DNA of 64,000 bases. Origin: Formosa sp. L2A11. Lineage in GTDB: Bacteria; Bacteroidota; Bacteroidia; Flavobacteriales; Flavobacteriaceae. The stretch is taken from contig NZ_CP047028.1 in assembly GCF_009796865.1 (NCBI RefSeq), positions 1,178,001 through 1,242,000 on the forward strand, read 5' to 3'. The notes beneath the pieces are model-generated. The model was given only the letters and a program-made list of their open reading frames with translations, was not told the origin of the DNA and made no database searches. Made by a program: the position numbers and the translations under genes. Positions 1 through 9,112 of this stretch are shown in pieces (position 1 is the first letter of the stretch; each line of letters begins with the position of its first letter).

Positions 1-2
1 TA

Positions 3-191
3 ACTTGGCGTATTGTTGGTACTATGGATACCATGACATTGGCTTGGTTAATTTCTGGAGACCCTATGATTGGTTTAAAAGTAGGAGGAACAGAAGTACT
101 TACTAAAATGATTTTATATTATTTACATGAAAGAGCATGGTATAAAATTAATTTTGGATTAGATAAAGATAAACGTCACACTCACGAATAA
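3..191 (+). CDS. DUF2061 family membrane protein, 3' part only
   Basis: This is an open frame entering from the left edge and ending in TAA. The visible 62 residues contain a TWRIVGTMDTM start and an AWLISGDP hydrophobic stretch, and end in a charged tail (DKDKRHTHE). The pattern matches the short DUF2061 membrane proteins that often accompany sulfate-activation genes in Bacteroidota. The stop overlaps the next start by one base (TAATG), so it is probably translationally coupled to cysC. Its biochemical role is unknown. The 5' end lies outside the window. Confidence 0.75.
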   Translation, partial: TWRIVGTMDTMTLAWLISGDPMIGLKVGGTEVLTKMILYYLHERAWYKINFGLDKDKRHTHE

Positions 192-796
192 TGAAAGAGC
201 ATATTATACCTCACGATTATCAAATATCTCGAGGAGACAGACAAAAAAAGAATCAGCATAACTCGTTTTTAATGTGGTTTACAGGACTTTCTGGTTCCGG
301 AAAATCTACAATAGCGAATGTGGTTGAGCAGAAATTATTTCAAAAAGGAATAAAAACCTATACCTTAGACGGAGATAACATTAGAAAAGGAATAAATAAT
401 GATTTAACTTTTGCTCCTGAAGATCGTACAGAGAATATCCGCAGAATTGCTGAAATTTCAAATTTAATGATCGATGCTGGTGTTGTAACCCTAGCGGCAT
501 TTGTTTCACCTTATCAGAAAGATAGGTTAAACATTAAAAGCATTGTTAAAGATGATAACTTTGTAGAAGTATATGTAAATACAAGTGTTGAAGAGTGTGA
601 ACGACGTGACACTAAAGGACTTTACAAGAAAGCAAGAGCAGGAGAAATAAAAAATATGACAGGAATTTCGGCACCTTACGAGGCTCCAGTACATCCTGAT
701 ATTGAAATAAAAACAGAAGAGGTATCTGTAGAAGATGCTGCGAATATAATAGTAGAATATATTTTACCTAAATTAAAATTATCGAGCAATGAGTAG
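191..796 (+). CDS. cysC: Adenylylsulfate (APS) kinase
   Basis: It phosphorylates APS with ATP to give PAPS in the cytoplasm. The 201-residue length is normal for the family. The P-loop GLSGSGKST is at residues 32-40, the APS-binding LDGDN at 59-63, and the FVSPY segment near 104-108. The ATG start overlaps the stop of the DUF2061 gene by one base, and the 3' end overlaps cysD by 8 bases, so this is a tight operon. The gene makes PAPS available for sulfate reduction or for sulfotransferases. A sulfotransferase gene 7 kb downstream favours the second use; this is an inference. Confidence 0.95.
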   Translation: MKEHIIPHDYQISRGDRQKKNQHNSFLMWFTGLSGSGKSTIANVVEQKLFQKGIKTYTLDGDNIRKGINNDLTFAPEDRTENIRRIAEISNLMIDAGVVTLAAFVSPYQKDRLNIKSIVKDDNFVEVYVNTSVEECERRDTKGLYKKARAGEIKNMTGISAPYEAPVHPDIEIKTEEVSVEDAANIIVEYILPKLKLSSNE

Positions 797-1700
797 TAAT
801 AAGTATTATTTAAATTATTTAGATGAATTAGAGAGTGAGGCTATCTATGTTTTACGTGAAGTTTGGGCTCAATTTCAAAATCCAGTTATTTTATTTTCTG
901 GAGGAAAAGATTCTATTGTAATTACCCATTTGGCTAAAAAAGCATTTTATCCTTCTAAAATACCTTTTCCGTTAATGCACGTAGATACAGGTCATAATTT
1001 TCCTGAAACTATTCAATTTAGAGATGATATTATTAAAGAATTAGGTGTAAACTTAATAGTTGGTTCTGTACAGGAATCGATTGATGATGGTAGAGTTGCT
1101 GAAGAAAAAGGTAAAAATGCAACACGTAACGCGCTTCAAATTACAACACTTTTAGATGCTATTGAAGCAAATAAAGTAGATTGTGCTATTGGAGGAGGTC
1201 GACGTGACGAAGAAAAAGCAAGAGCAAAAGAACGTTTCTTTTCACATAGAGATGATTTTGGGCAATGGGATCCAAAAAACCAACGTCCAGAGTTATGGAA
1301 CATTTTTAACGGTAAATATTTTGAAGGCGAACATTTTAGAGCGTTCCCAATTAGTAACTGGACAGAAATGGATGTTTGGAACTATATAAAACGTGAAAAC
1401 ATTGCTATACCTTCATTGTACTTTGCACATGAGCGTGAAGTAGTTTGGAGACAAGATGCTTGGATTCCTAATTCAGAATTTTTAGTTCTTGAAGATCATG
1501 AAGAAGTTGTAACTAAGAAAATTAGATTTAGAACATTAGGAGATATCACAATTACAGGTGGTATTGAATCTGAAGCAGATACTTTAGCTAAAATTGCCGA
1601 TGAGGTTGCAGGAATGCGTCAAACAGAACGTGGTAATCGTAGTGATGATAAACGTTCGGAATCGGCCATGGAAGACAGAAAACGTCAAGGATACTTTTAG
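789..1700 (+). CDS. cysD: Sulfate adenylyltransferase subunit 2
   Basis: This is the catalytic subunit of heterodimeric ATP sulfurylase (sulfate + ATP to APS + PPi). The PP-loop SGGKDS is at residues 37-42 of 303, which is the expected length. The GGGRRDEEKARAKER segment and the C-terminal SAMEDRKRQGYF tail are typical of CysD. It overlaps cysC by 8 bases and lies 33 bases before cysN, its GTPase partner. The three genes together convert sulfate to PAPS. Confidence 0.95.
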   Translation: MSSNKYYLNYLDELESEAIYVLREVWAQFQNPVILFSGGKDSIVITHLAKKAFYPSKIPFPLMHVDTGHNFPETIQFRDDIIKELGVNLIVGSVQESIDDGRVAEEKGKNATRNALQITTLLDAIEANKVDCAIGGGRRDEEKARAKERFFSHRDDFGQWDPKNQRPELWNIFNGKYFEGEHFRAFPISNWTEMDVWNYIKRENIAIPSLYFAHEREVVWRQDAWIPNSEFLVLEDHEEVVTKKIRFRTLGDITITGGIESEADTLAKIADEVAGMRQTERGNRSDDKRSESAMEDRKRQGYF

Positions 1701-1733
1701 ATCAACAAATAATAATTTTTAGAATACGTAGAT

Positions 1734-2987
1734 ATGTTAGATAATAACCAGTTATTAAGATTTACAACAGCAGGGAGTGTAGATGATGGAAAAAGTACCT
1801 TAATTGGCCGCTTACTATACGATTCAAAATCTATTTTTGAGGATCAGTTAAAAGCCATAGAGAATACAAGTAAGAAAAGAGGTCACGAAGGTGTCGATTT
1901 AGCGTTGTTTACAGACGGTTTAAAGGACGAACGTGAGCAAGGAATAACAATAGACGTTGCGTATAGATATTTTACTACACCAAAGCGTAAATTTATTATA
2001 GCAGATACTCCAGGTCATATTCAGTATACAAGAAATATGGTTACAGGAGCATCAACTGCAAACGTAGCAACTATATTAATTGATGCTAGACACGGTGTTA
2101 TTGAACAAACAAAACGCCATGCCTTTATAGCATCTTTATTAAATATTCCGCATGTTATCGTTTGTGTAAACAAAATGGATCTTGTGGATTATTCAGAAGA
2201 AGTGTTTAATGATATTGTGTCTCAATTCGAGCACATTTCATCTAAAATGCTAATAAAAGATGTTCGTTTTATTCCTATGAGTGCTTTAATAGGAGATAAT
2301 GTTGTAAACCGTTCAGAAAACATGACATGGTACCAAGGTTCGCCTATGTTAAACATGTTAGAAACCATGCACATTAGTAGTGACGTTAATAAAGTTGATG
2401 CACGTTTTCCTGTGCAAACCGTGCTTAGACCACAAAACGATTCTCATAGAGATTACCGTGGTTATGCAGGACGTGTTGCTAGTGGAGTACTTCGCGTAGG
2501 TGATGAAATTACTGTAATGCCTTCTGGGTTTACATCTGTAATAAAAGCCATAAACTTAAACGATCAGGAATTAAAAGAAGCCTTTGCACCGCAATCTGTG
2601 TCTATTCAATTAGAAGACGATATTGATATAGGAAGAGGAGATATGATTGTGCGTTCTAATAACAAACCAGAAGCCACTCAAGACATAGAAGTGATGTTAT
2701 GTTGGTTAAATAACACAGGAGCTAAGCCACGTACAAAATATACTATTAAACATACATCTAACGATCAGAAGGCAATGATTAAAGATGTGGTTTATAAAAT
2801 AGATATTGAAAGCTTAAACCGTGTAGAAGGAGATGATTCTCTTAATATGAACGATATTGCTAAAGTTAAACTAAGAACAACAAAACCTTTAATGGTAGAT
2901 TCGTATCGTGAGAACCGTTTTACAGGTAGTATTATTTTAGTAGATGATGCCACTAACGAAACTGTTGCAGCAGGAATGATTGTGTAA
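1734..2987 (+). CDS. cysN: Sulfate adenylyltransferase subunit 1 (GTPase)
   Basis: This GTP-hydrolysing subunit drives the CysD reaction. Translation-factor-type GTPase motifs are visible: G1 GSVDDGKS at residues 14-21, G3 DTPGH at 91-95 and G4 NKMD at 146-149. Beta-barrel domains 2 and 3 fill the rest of the 417 residues. No APS-kinase domain is fused, in line with the separate cysC. It is the last gene of the cys operon; a long perfect hairpin follows at 3018-3064. Confidence 0.95.
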   Translation: MLDNNQLLRFTTAGSVDDGKSTLIGRLLYDSKSIFEDQLKAIENTSKKRGHEGVDLALFTDGLKDEREQGITIDVAYRYFTTPKRKFIIADTPGHIQYTRNMVTGASTANVATILIDARHGVIEQTKRHAFIASLLNIPHVIVCVNKMDLVDYSEEVFNDIVSQFEHISSKMLIKDVRFIPMSALIGDNVVNRSENMTWYQGSPMLNMLETMHISSDVNKVDARFPVQTVLRPQNDSHRDYRGYAGRVASGVLRVGDEITVMPSGFTSVIKAINLNDQELKEAFAPQSVSIQLEDDIDIGRGDMIVRSNNKPEATQDIEVMLCWLNNTGAKPRTKYTIKHTSNDQKAMIKDVVYKIDIESLNRVEGDDSLNMNDIAKVKLRTTKPLMVDSYRENRFTGSIILVDDATNETVAAGMIV

Positions 2988-3017
2988 ACAAAACAATTAG
3001 TTTTTTAAAATAAATTA

Positions 3018-3064
3018 AAATCCATTAAAAACAAATTATTTAGTAGTTTGTTTTTAATGGATTT
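3018..3064 (+). terminator. Long perfect hairpin after cysN
   Basis: A perfect 18-bp inverted repeat has arms at 3018-3035 and 3047-3064 and an 11-base loop. The arms are A/T-rich and a CCTTTTT run follows at once. It lies 30 bases past the cysN stop. It may terminate the cys operon or stabilise its 3' end. The U-tract is not clean, so termination efficiency is uncertain. Confidence 0.6.
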
Positions 3065-3096
3065 ACCTTTTTAAAATGGTAGCTTTGTTGGTTTTG

Positions 3097-3104
3097 TAAT
3101 TTTG
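3097..3104 (+). promoter_or_regulatory. Possible -7 box upstream of the MBOAT gene
   Basis: TAATTTTG matches the Bacteroidota -7 consensus TAnnTTTG and lies 19 bases before the MBOAT start, just after the cysN hairpin. No well-spaced -33 TTG was found. If used, it would start the polysaccharide transcript separately from the cys genes. Confidence 0.35.
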
Positions 3105-3122
3105 ATTAAACACTAGTAATTT

Positions 3123-4592
3123 ATGTTATTTAATTCCATAGATTTTGCAATATTTTTCCCTATTGTATTTATATTATATTGGATTTTTTCGGAGCAACTT
3201 AAACTTAGAAATATACTTTTGTTAATTGTAAGTTATACTTTTTATGGTTGGTGGGATTGGCGTTTTTTATTTCTTATTGCGATAAGTTCTATTGTAGATT
3301 TTTATGTAGGAAAAGAACTAGGAGATACAATAGATAATGCAAAACGGAAAAGGTTGTTATATCTTAGTTTATTGGTTAATCTTGGGTTTTTAGTGTATTT
3401 TAAGTATACTAATTTTTTTATAGACACTTTTGTAGATTCTTTTAAGTTGTTTGGTAAAACTCTTGAAGTATCTACATTAAATATTATTTTACCCGTAGGC
3501 ATTAGTTTTTATACATTCCAGACTTTAAGTTATACGATTGATGTTTATAAAAAACAATTAAAACCGAGTAAGGATCCTATTGCTTTCTTTGCTTTTGTTT
3601 CTTTTTTTCCACAGTTAGTAGCAGGTCCTATAGAACGCGCTTCACACCTTTTACCACAGTTTTATAAAACGTATAAGTTTGACTACAATCAGGTTAAATC
3701 TGGGCTTTTATTAATGGCTTTTGGGCTGTTTAAAAAAATGGTAATTGCAGACAGGGCTGCTTTATATGTAAATGAAGTTTATAATAATCCAGGCAATTAT
3801 GAAGGGGTAGAGACAATAATAGCTACAGTACTATTTGCTTTTCAAATTTATTGTGATTTTTCTGGTTATTCAGATATTGCTATTGGGGCTTCTAGAACTA
3901 TGGGGTTTGATTTAATGAAAAATTTTGACAGTCCTTATTTATCAAAATCTATAACTGAGTTTTGGAGACGTTGGCACATATCATTATCTACTTGGTTTAG
4001 AGATTATGTTTATATACCATTAGGAGGGAATAGAAACGGAAAGTTTAAAACGTATTTTAATCTGTTTATTGTTTTTGTAATTAGTGGTTTATGGCATGGT
4101 GCAGCAATAACTTTTTTAGTTTGGGGAGCTATACATGGTTTTATTATTGTTTTAGAAAAGGCTACGTACAAACGTAAAAAAGCAATATTTAAACTATTAA
4201 AAATAAACACGAATAGTTTCTCTAATAAGTTGCTTTTTATTTTAGTTACTTTTTCTATTGTTTGTGTAGCTTGGGTGTTTTTTAGAGCAAACTCATTTTT
4301 AGATTCTAAATTAATAATTTCCAGTTTCTTTAATAATAACCTTTATGAATTATTAGGAGATCAATTATATTTAATAGGATTGAAAGAAAATGAATTTTCA
4401 ATCATGATTTTATCAATCATCTTAATGATCTTAATAGAAAGATCTCATAAAAAACAGAGTTTTGTTAAAGTTTTAAGTGAACAATCTTTACCTTTTAGAT
4501 GGAGTGTTTATGTTGGTATAGTAGTCTTTATAACCATATTTGGTGTCTATGGAGATTCAATGGCATCCTCGTTTATCTATTTTCAATTCTAA
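3123..4592 (+). CDS. MBOAT family O-acyltransferase (AlgI-like)
   Basis: This polytopic membrane protein of 489 residues probably moves acyl (usually acetyl) groups across the membrane for polysaccharide O-acylation. The AlgI/DltB signature is present: WRRWHISLSTWFRDYVYIPL near 281-300 and the MBOAT histidine in SGLWHG at 321-326 (His325). It is followed after 7 bases by an SGNH-like gene, the usual two-gene arrangement of such systems (AlgI with AlgJ/AlgX). The setting indicates modification of the polysaccharide made by the downstream genes. The exact acyl group and acceptor cannot be told from sequence. Confidence 0.88.
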   Translation: MLFNSIDFAIFFPIVFILYWIFSEQLKLRNILLLIVSYTFYGWWDWRFLFLIAISSIVDFYVGKELGDTIDNAKRKRLLYLSLLVNLGFLVYFKYTNFFIDTFVDSFKLFGKTLEVSTLNIILPVGISFYTFQTLSYTIDVYKKQLKPSKDPIAFFAFVSFFPQLVAGPIERASHLLPQFYKTYKFDYNQVKSGLLLMAFGLFKKMVIADRAALYVNEVYNNPGNYEGVETIIATVLFAFQIYCDFSGYSDIAIGASRTMGFDLMKNFDSPYLSKSITEFWRRWHISLSTWFRDYVYIPLGGNRNGKFKTYFNLFIVFVISGLWHGAAITFLVWGAIHGFIIVLEKATYKRKKAIFKLLKINTNSFSNKLLFILVTFSIVCVAWVFFRANSFLDSKLIISSFFNNNLYELLGDQLYLIGLKENEFSIMILSIILMILIERSHKKQSFVKVLSEQSLPFRWSVYVGIVVFITIFGVYGDSMASSFIYFQF

Positions 4593-4599
4593 GATAATT

Positions 4600-6039
4600 A
4601 TGATTAATAAATTAGTAAAAGGTCTTTTTAAAGTAATCATACTACTTTCATTAGTTTTATTAGTAATAAAATTATTTGAACCATTTTTTACAGAATCAGA
4701 AACATCTGTTTGGGATAACTTTTATGCTCAAGAAAAAAACAGTGTAGACATCTTAATTTTGGGTAATTCTCATGCGAATGCAGGAATTGATCAGAATATT
4801 TTACAAGCAAAATTAAATTCAAATGTTGTGTCTTTGGCTACAAGAGGTCAAAACATATATCAAACATATTATTGTGCTTTAGAAGCATATAAAAACCAGG
4901 TTCCAGAAGTTTTGATTATTGAAAATTATTTGTTTTATGAAAGGTTAACTATGGATGCATTTGTTAATCAAGACCCAACAATTAATGATTATATGAAAAG
5001 ATATCTAACATTTGAGGGAAAGAAAATTGGTGAGGTTAAAATAGAAGAAGCTAGAGCTTTTTTTAAAGGGAATTTACTTGAAAATTTATTCCCATTAATT
5101 AAAAAACATGATAGATGGACTGATGTAGATGAGATTAAAAAAAGACTTAAGACTAAAGGCAAAAAAGAAAGACGCAGAGGTGTAACTATTCTAAGTCAGG
5201 CTTCTGTACAAGAGTATAAAACTAGAAGTGAGTTTAATTTAAATACATACAATATTCTTCCTGAAGAAGAAAAGGCTTTACAACAAATTGTTGATTTAGC
5301 TAAAGAAAAAGGAACTAAGAAAATCATACTATTAACAATTCCTTTTTATAACCATTACAGAAATAAGATTGATTATAATTCTCTAGATAAACCTTTAAAA
5401 GCATTTGTTAAAAAGAATGAGTTTGTTAATTATTTAGATTTAAATATTGAGTATCCTGATCTAGATAGATCATGTTTTTCAAATGAACCCGTTGGTTATA
5501 ATCAGCATTTAAATTATAAAGGAGCAATAGTAGTAAGTAATTATTTGTCTAATTATGTTTATAATACGTATAAATTAAAGTCTAATAATAATGATAATAA
5601 CTCTCTAGAGAGTGCGCTTTATAAAAGCATAAACTCAAAGCCTGAATTAACTAAATCTGAAGAATTCCTAGGTTTTTTTAGGATTAATAATTCTAAAAAC
5701 AAAATTGTTTCTATAACTCAAGAAAAACAGGCTATTATTTTAGATGGCTGGATGACATTAAAAGATAAAAAATCAACTGATAATGAAATGTTTATAGGCT
5801 TAGTGAAAGGTAACAATTTTATGTATATAAATTCTGTTAATCAATTAGTTAGAAAAAAAAGATTAGATGTTACAAAAAACCTAAAAAAGAAGAATAATTT
5901 ATACGATGACTCTGGTTTTAAGTTTAGCATTAACAGTGCTCTATTAGAGAAAGGTTTGTTTGATGTTTATACCATTATAAGAGATCCTAAAGGAAAGATT
6001 TTTGTTAAAAAATCGGGTAGAAAGGTTAAGATTATTTAG
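4600..6039 (+). CDS. SGNH-like O-acyltransferase partner protein
   Basis: The ATG at 4600 was chosen over a longer frame starting at 4540, because the longer form would run 53 bases into the MBOAT gene. The product is 479 residues, with an N-terminal membrane anchor (about 8-28), an SGNH-type block with LILGNSHANAGID (Ser near 57), and a late block GYNQHLNYKGA holding the candidate His. About 110 further residues form an extra C-terminal domain. Next to MBOAT it is best read as the extracytoplasmic acyl-transfer partner. The Asp usually close before the catalytic His is not evident. Confidence 0.72.
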   Translation: MINKLVKGLFKVIILLSLVLLVIKLFEPFFTESETSVWDNFYAQEKNSVDILILGNSHANAGIDQNILQAKLNSNVVSLATRGQNIYQTYYCALEAYKNQVPEVLIIENYLFYERLTMDAFVNQDPTINDYMKRYLTFEGKKIGEVKIEEARAFFKGNLLENLFPLIKKHDRWTDVDEIKKRLKTKGKKERRRGVTILSQASVQEYKTRSEFNLNTYNILPEEEKALQQIVDLAKEKGTKKIILLTIPFYNHYRNKIDYNSLDKPLKAFVKKNEFVNYLDLNIEYPDLDRSCFSNEPVGYNQHLNYKGAIVVSNYLSNYVYNTYKLKSNNNDNNSLESALYKSINSKPELTKSEEFLGFFRINNSKNKIVSITQEKQAIILDGWMTLKDKKSTDNEMFIGLVKGNNFMYINSVNQLVRKKRLDVTKNLKKKNNLYDDSGFKFSINSALLEKGLFDVYTIIRDPKGKIFVKKSGRKVKII

Positions 6040-6222
6040 GTTTAAAAAAGGTACCTTTGTTTTTTGTAAAAAACAAGATTAACGTAAATAATTTATGTTA
6101 ATTTATTCTATCGAATTTCTAATTTTCTTTGCTGTTTTTTTTAAAACTTTTTTAAAAATGAGTTATGGCTTTATTAATAATAAAAATATAGGAATATATA
6201 GCTATAACAACTAAAGATTTGT

Positions 6223-7509
6223 ATGTTAAAGAAAGGGCTTTCATTAATTAGTACCTCTCAAATTAAAAATTTGGGGATAGTATTTTTTTTAAGAATACTA
6301 GGGATGTTATTAGCTTATGGCGCTATGATGTATATCTCTAATATGTATGGGGCAGCTGCTTACGGTAGATATTCTATTTCTTTAACAGTATGGCAGTTTT
6401 TAGTTTTAATTTTTTCATTAGGACTTCCTAATAGCATTGTTAAACTTACAGCAGATTACAGATATTTTAAGGAAGGAAAGCCACAAAATCAATATTTAAA
6501 TAAGTCTTTAAAGCTTATAATCTTCTCGGGAATATTATGCTCATTTATTTTATTTGTTTCTAAAGAATGGTTAGCATTAACTGTATTTAAAGACAGTTAC
6601 CTTATAGAATATTTTAAAATTATATCTTACTTTATTGGTTTTGGTATTCTGTATTTTTTTCTTTTAGAATTTATTAGAGGTAAAAAAAAATTTACAAGTT
6701 TTAGTATATTTCAAAATGTATTGCCTTATACAATATTAATTCCTCTATTATTTTTCTTTAAGAAATATAATTTTTTAGAAAGTAATATCATTTTTGCCTA
6801 TGCTTTTTCTTTAAGTATATTGGCGTTAATACTTCTAATTTATTACCCTAGAAAAAATAAATTAAAGACTAATTATTCTTATAAAAGTATTTTTAGTCTA
6901 TCATTACCTTTATTGTTTAGTGCGGCATTTATATTTATAAGTAACTGGACAGATATATTTATGTTAGGAAATATGGTGTCTAAAAAAGATGTAGGTATTT
7001 ATAATGCGTCTTATAAACTTGCTTCTATTGCCTTAGTTGTAATTAATTCCATTAATGTAATTCTTGCTCCAAAAATATCAGAGTTATTTAGTAAAGGTAA
7101 GATTGATGAAATAAATACAGAAGTCCAAAAGGCAACTAAACTAGTATCATTAATTACCATACCTATGGTCTTAGTTTTAATTATTTTTAGCACACAATTA
7201 TTAAGTTTATTCGGTCCAGAATTTGTCGAAGGAAAATTAGCTTTAATAATTATTTCTATAGGACTTTTGTTTAATGCTCTAAGCGGTAGTGTTGGGCAAA
7301 TATTAAGTATGACAAATCATCAAAAAACATTAAGAAATTTTACAATTTATAGTGCTGTTCTAAATATAATTTTAAATTATTTTTTTATTAAATCTTACGG
7401 ATTTGTAGGAGCTGCTTTAGCAAGTATGATTTCAAATATTTTTCTGAATACAATTTGTGTGATTTATATAAAAAGAGAGTTTAAGTTTTATACGTTTTTT
7501 AGATTTTAA
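6223..7509 (+). CDS. Oligosaccharide flippase family protein (Wzx-like)
   Basis: This is a 428-residue polytopic protein with about 12 hydrophobic segments. The N-terminal block (FFLRILGMLLAYGAMMYISN) and YGAAAYGRYSISLTVWQ resemble the polysaccharide biosynthesis/MOP flippases that move lipid-linked repeat units across the inner membrane. It lies among glycosyltransferases and a polymerase, as expected for a Wzx/Wzy pathway. The 183-base gap before it is AT-rich and shows no clear promoter. A family-level call is safe; the substrate is unknown. Confidence 0.85.
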   Translation: MLKKGLSLISTSQIKNLGIVFFLRILGMLLAYGAMMYISNMYGAAAYGRYSISLTVWQFLVLIFSLGLPNSIVKLTADYRYFKEGKPQNQYLNKSLKLIIFSGILCSFILFVSKEWLALTVFKDSYLIEYFKIISYFIGFGILYFFLLEFIRGKKKFTSFSIFQNVLPYTILIPLLFFFKKYNFLESNIIFAYAFSLSILALILLIYYPRKNKLKTNYSYKSIFSLSLPLLFSAAFIFISNWTDIFMLGNMVSKKDVGIYNASYKLASIALVVINSINVILAPKISELFSKGKIDEINTEVQKATKLVSLITIPMVLVLIIFSTQLLSLFGPEFVEGKLALIIISIGLLFNALSGSVGQILSMTNHQKTLRNFTIYSAVLNIILNYFFIKSYGFVGAALASMISNIFLNTICVIYIKREFKFYTFFRF

Positions 7510-7608
7510 ATTTAAATTATAGATCAGTATAAAGAGTACGAAATGAATAATTATAAGTCTTTTACTATTTCGGTAGAAATTCCAGTGAAGGTTTTTAAAA
7601 TATAGAGA

Positions 7609-8517
7609 ATGAAGAAAGTAGATTTTTTTTGTATTGGAGCTCAAAAAGCAGGTACAACTCTTTTGCATGACATATTAAATCAGCATACCGGTATTTATCT
7701 TCCAACAGAAAAAGAAGCTCATTTTTTTGATGTAAACGAAATATATTCAAAAGGCTTGTCTTTTTATTTTGACAGATATTTTAGTACATATTATAACGAG
7801 AAATTAATTGGTAATATAAATCCTAATTTACAAGTAGAACAAAGATCCATAGATAGAATTATTGATTGTTTTGGCACAGATATTAAGATTTTGTTTTTTT
7901 TAAGAAATCCAGTGAAAAGAGCATATTCTCATTACTTAATGAGTAAAAAAAGAGGATATGAACCATTAGAGTTTTTAGAAGCAATAGAAAAAGAGAAATC
8001 AAGAATTGAAAATCCTGTTTTTCATAAAGATTATGAGTCTGAAGAATTGGGACATTTTGAAAAAAATCATTTCGGGTACATAAATAGGGGGCTTTATTCA
8101 GAAACCTTAAACTATTTGTATGAAAAATTTCCAAAAGAAAATGTTAGAATTTATGTGTTAGAGGAGTTTTTAAAAGATAAACAAAACACCATAAAAGATA
8201 TTTTTACTTTTTTAAATATTGAAGAACAACAGTTAAATTTAAATTTAAAAAGTAACCCCGCTCAAAAGGCAAAATTTATATGGGTTTCTAAATTTTTAAA
8301 CACGCCTTCGGGGTTAAAAGATTCTTTTAAACGTATTTTTCCAGACGTAATTAGAAAAAATTTTAAAAAACAGATTCAAAAAAGAAACTTTAAAACGATA
8401 AGTAATCAAGAAAAAATAGTGCCATATAATTATCAAGATTTAAAATCAATTTATTTTTCTGACGACATAAAGAATTTGGAAGGGCTTTTAGAAAGAAGAA
8501 TAGAAATTTGGGATTAA
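7609..8517 (+). CDS. Sulfotransferase domain protein (PAPS-dependent)
   Basis: It transfers sulfuryl groups from PAPS to an acceptor, here probably a carbohydrate. The 5'-phosphosulfate loop GAQKAGTTLLHDIL is at residues 10-23, and the 3'-phosphate motif RNPVKRAYSHY is at 99-109, with the expected Arg and Ser. The length of 302 residues fits the heparan/carbohydrate sulfotransferase-like family (Sulfotransfer_1/3). No signal peptide is seen, so it is cytoplasmic. With cysCDN 5 kb upstream as PAPS source, it suggests that the polysaccharide is sulfated. Confidence 0.9.
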   Translation: MKKVDFFCIGAQKAGTTLLHDILNQHTGIYLPTEKEAHFFDVNEIYSKGLSFYFDRYFSTYYNEKLIGNINPNLQVEQRSIDRIIDCFGTDIKILFFLRNPVKRAYSHYLMSKKRGYEPLEFLEAIEKEKSRIENPVFHKDYESEELGHFEKNHFGYINRGLYSETLNYLYEKFPKENVRIYVLEEFLKDKQNTIKDIFTFLNIEEQQLNLNLKSNPAQKAKFIWVSKFLNTPSGLKDSFKRIFPDVIRKNFKKQIQKRNFKTISNQEKIVPYNYQDLKSIYFSDDIKNLEGLLERRIEIWD

Positions 8518-8557
8518 TATTATGAAAGTGTTTTTTATATATAAAGATTTTTGAACA

Positions 8558-9076
8558 ATGAAAAATATACTAATTCTATTATGTTTTTTTCAGCTATTTT
8601 CTTGTAAGAAAAAAGGGGAGAATAGTAATTTAAAACAAACCACTATAGATAATGTTTTTAGTGTAGATCTTAATATTAAGATACTAGAAGATGATAAGTT
8701 ACAGTTGTTTTTTATTCAAGATAATTCAGAATCTGGATTTAGCTTTCAAAAAAAGGTTAATGTAAATGTTCAAGGTAAAGATGAATTTCAAGTTGTTTCG
8801 TTTAAATTACCTTCAAATGTAATACCAATACGTTTTAGGTTAGATTTAGGTGATAATAGAAAAGAATCGGAAGTTCAAATTAAATCAATACTAATTAGAT
8901 TGAATAACAATGTTATTAGTGTTGACAACTCTACCATTCAAAGGCTGTTTAACCCTAATAAGTATTTAATAACTTCAGATTATATCTCTTTTGAAAGAAA
9001 AATAATAGGTAATGATTATGATCCTTATCTTCTATCTACACCATTATTGAATAAGAAAATTGAAATTGATTTCTAA
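8558..9076 (+). CDS. Small predicted lipoprotein, function unknown
   Basis: The 172-residue product starts MKNILILLCFFQLFSCKK, with a lipobox-like FFQLFSC, so it is predicted to be a lipoprotein anchored at Cys16. The mature part is mostly beta-strand-like and rich in polar residues (VDLNIKILEDDKLQLFF). No family was recognised. It sits between the sulfotransferase and a glycosyltransferase in the same direction, so a role in the same envelope polysaccharide system is possible but unproven. Confidence 0.65.
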   Translation: MKNILILLCFFQLFSCKKKGENSNLKQTTIDNVFSVDLNIKILEDDKLQLFFIQDNSESGFSFQKKVNVNVQGKDEFQVVSFKLPSNVIPIRFRLDLGDNRKESEVQIKSILIRLNNNVISVDNSTIQRLFNPNKYLITSDYISFERKIIGNDYDPYLLSTPLLNKKIEIDF

Positions 9077-9112
9077 AAAACATAAATCAGAAGTTAAGTG
9101 GTAAACTCTAAT

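Noticed and set aside
4540..4599. Upstream extension of the SGNH-like gene
   Set aside because: These 20 codons fall mostly inside the MBOAT gene in another frame and encode no signal-like sequence; ATG 4600 directly after the MBOAT stop fits better.
7543..7605. 20-codon frame MNNYKSFTISVEIPVKVFKI before the sulfotransferase gene
   Set aside because: Too short, without hydrophobic or conserved features; probably chance in an AT-rich gap.
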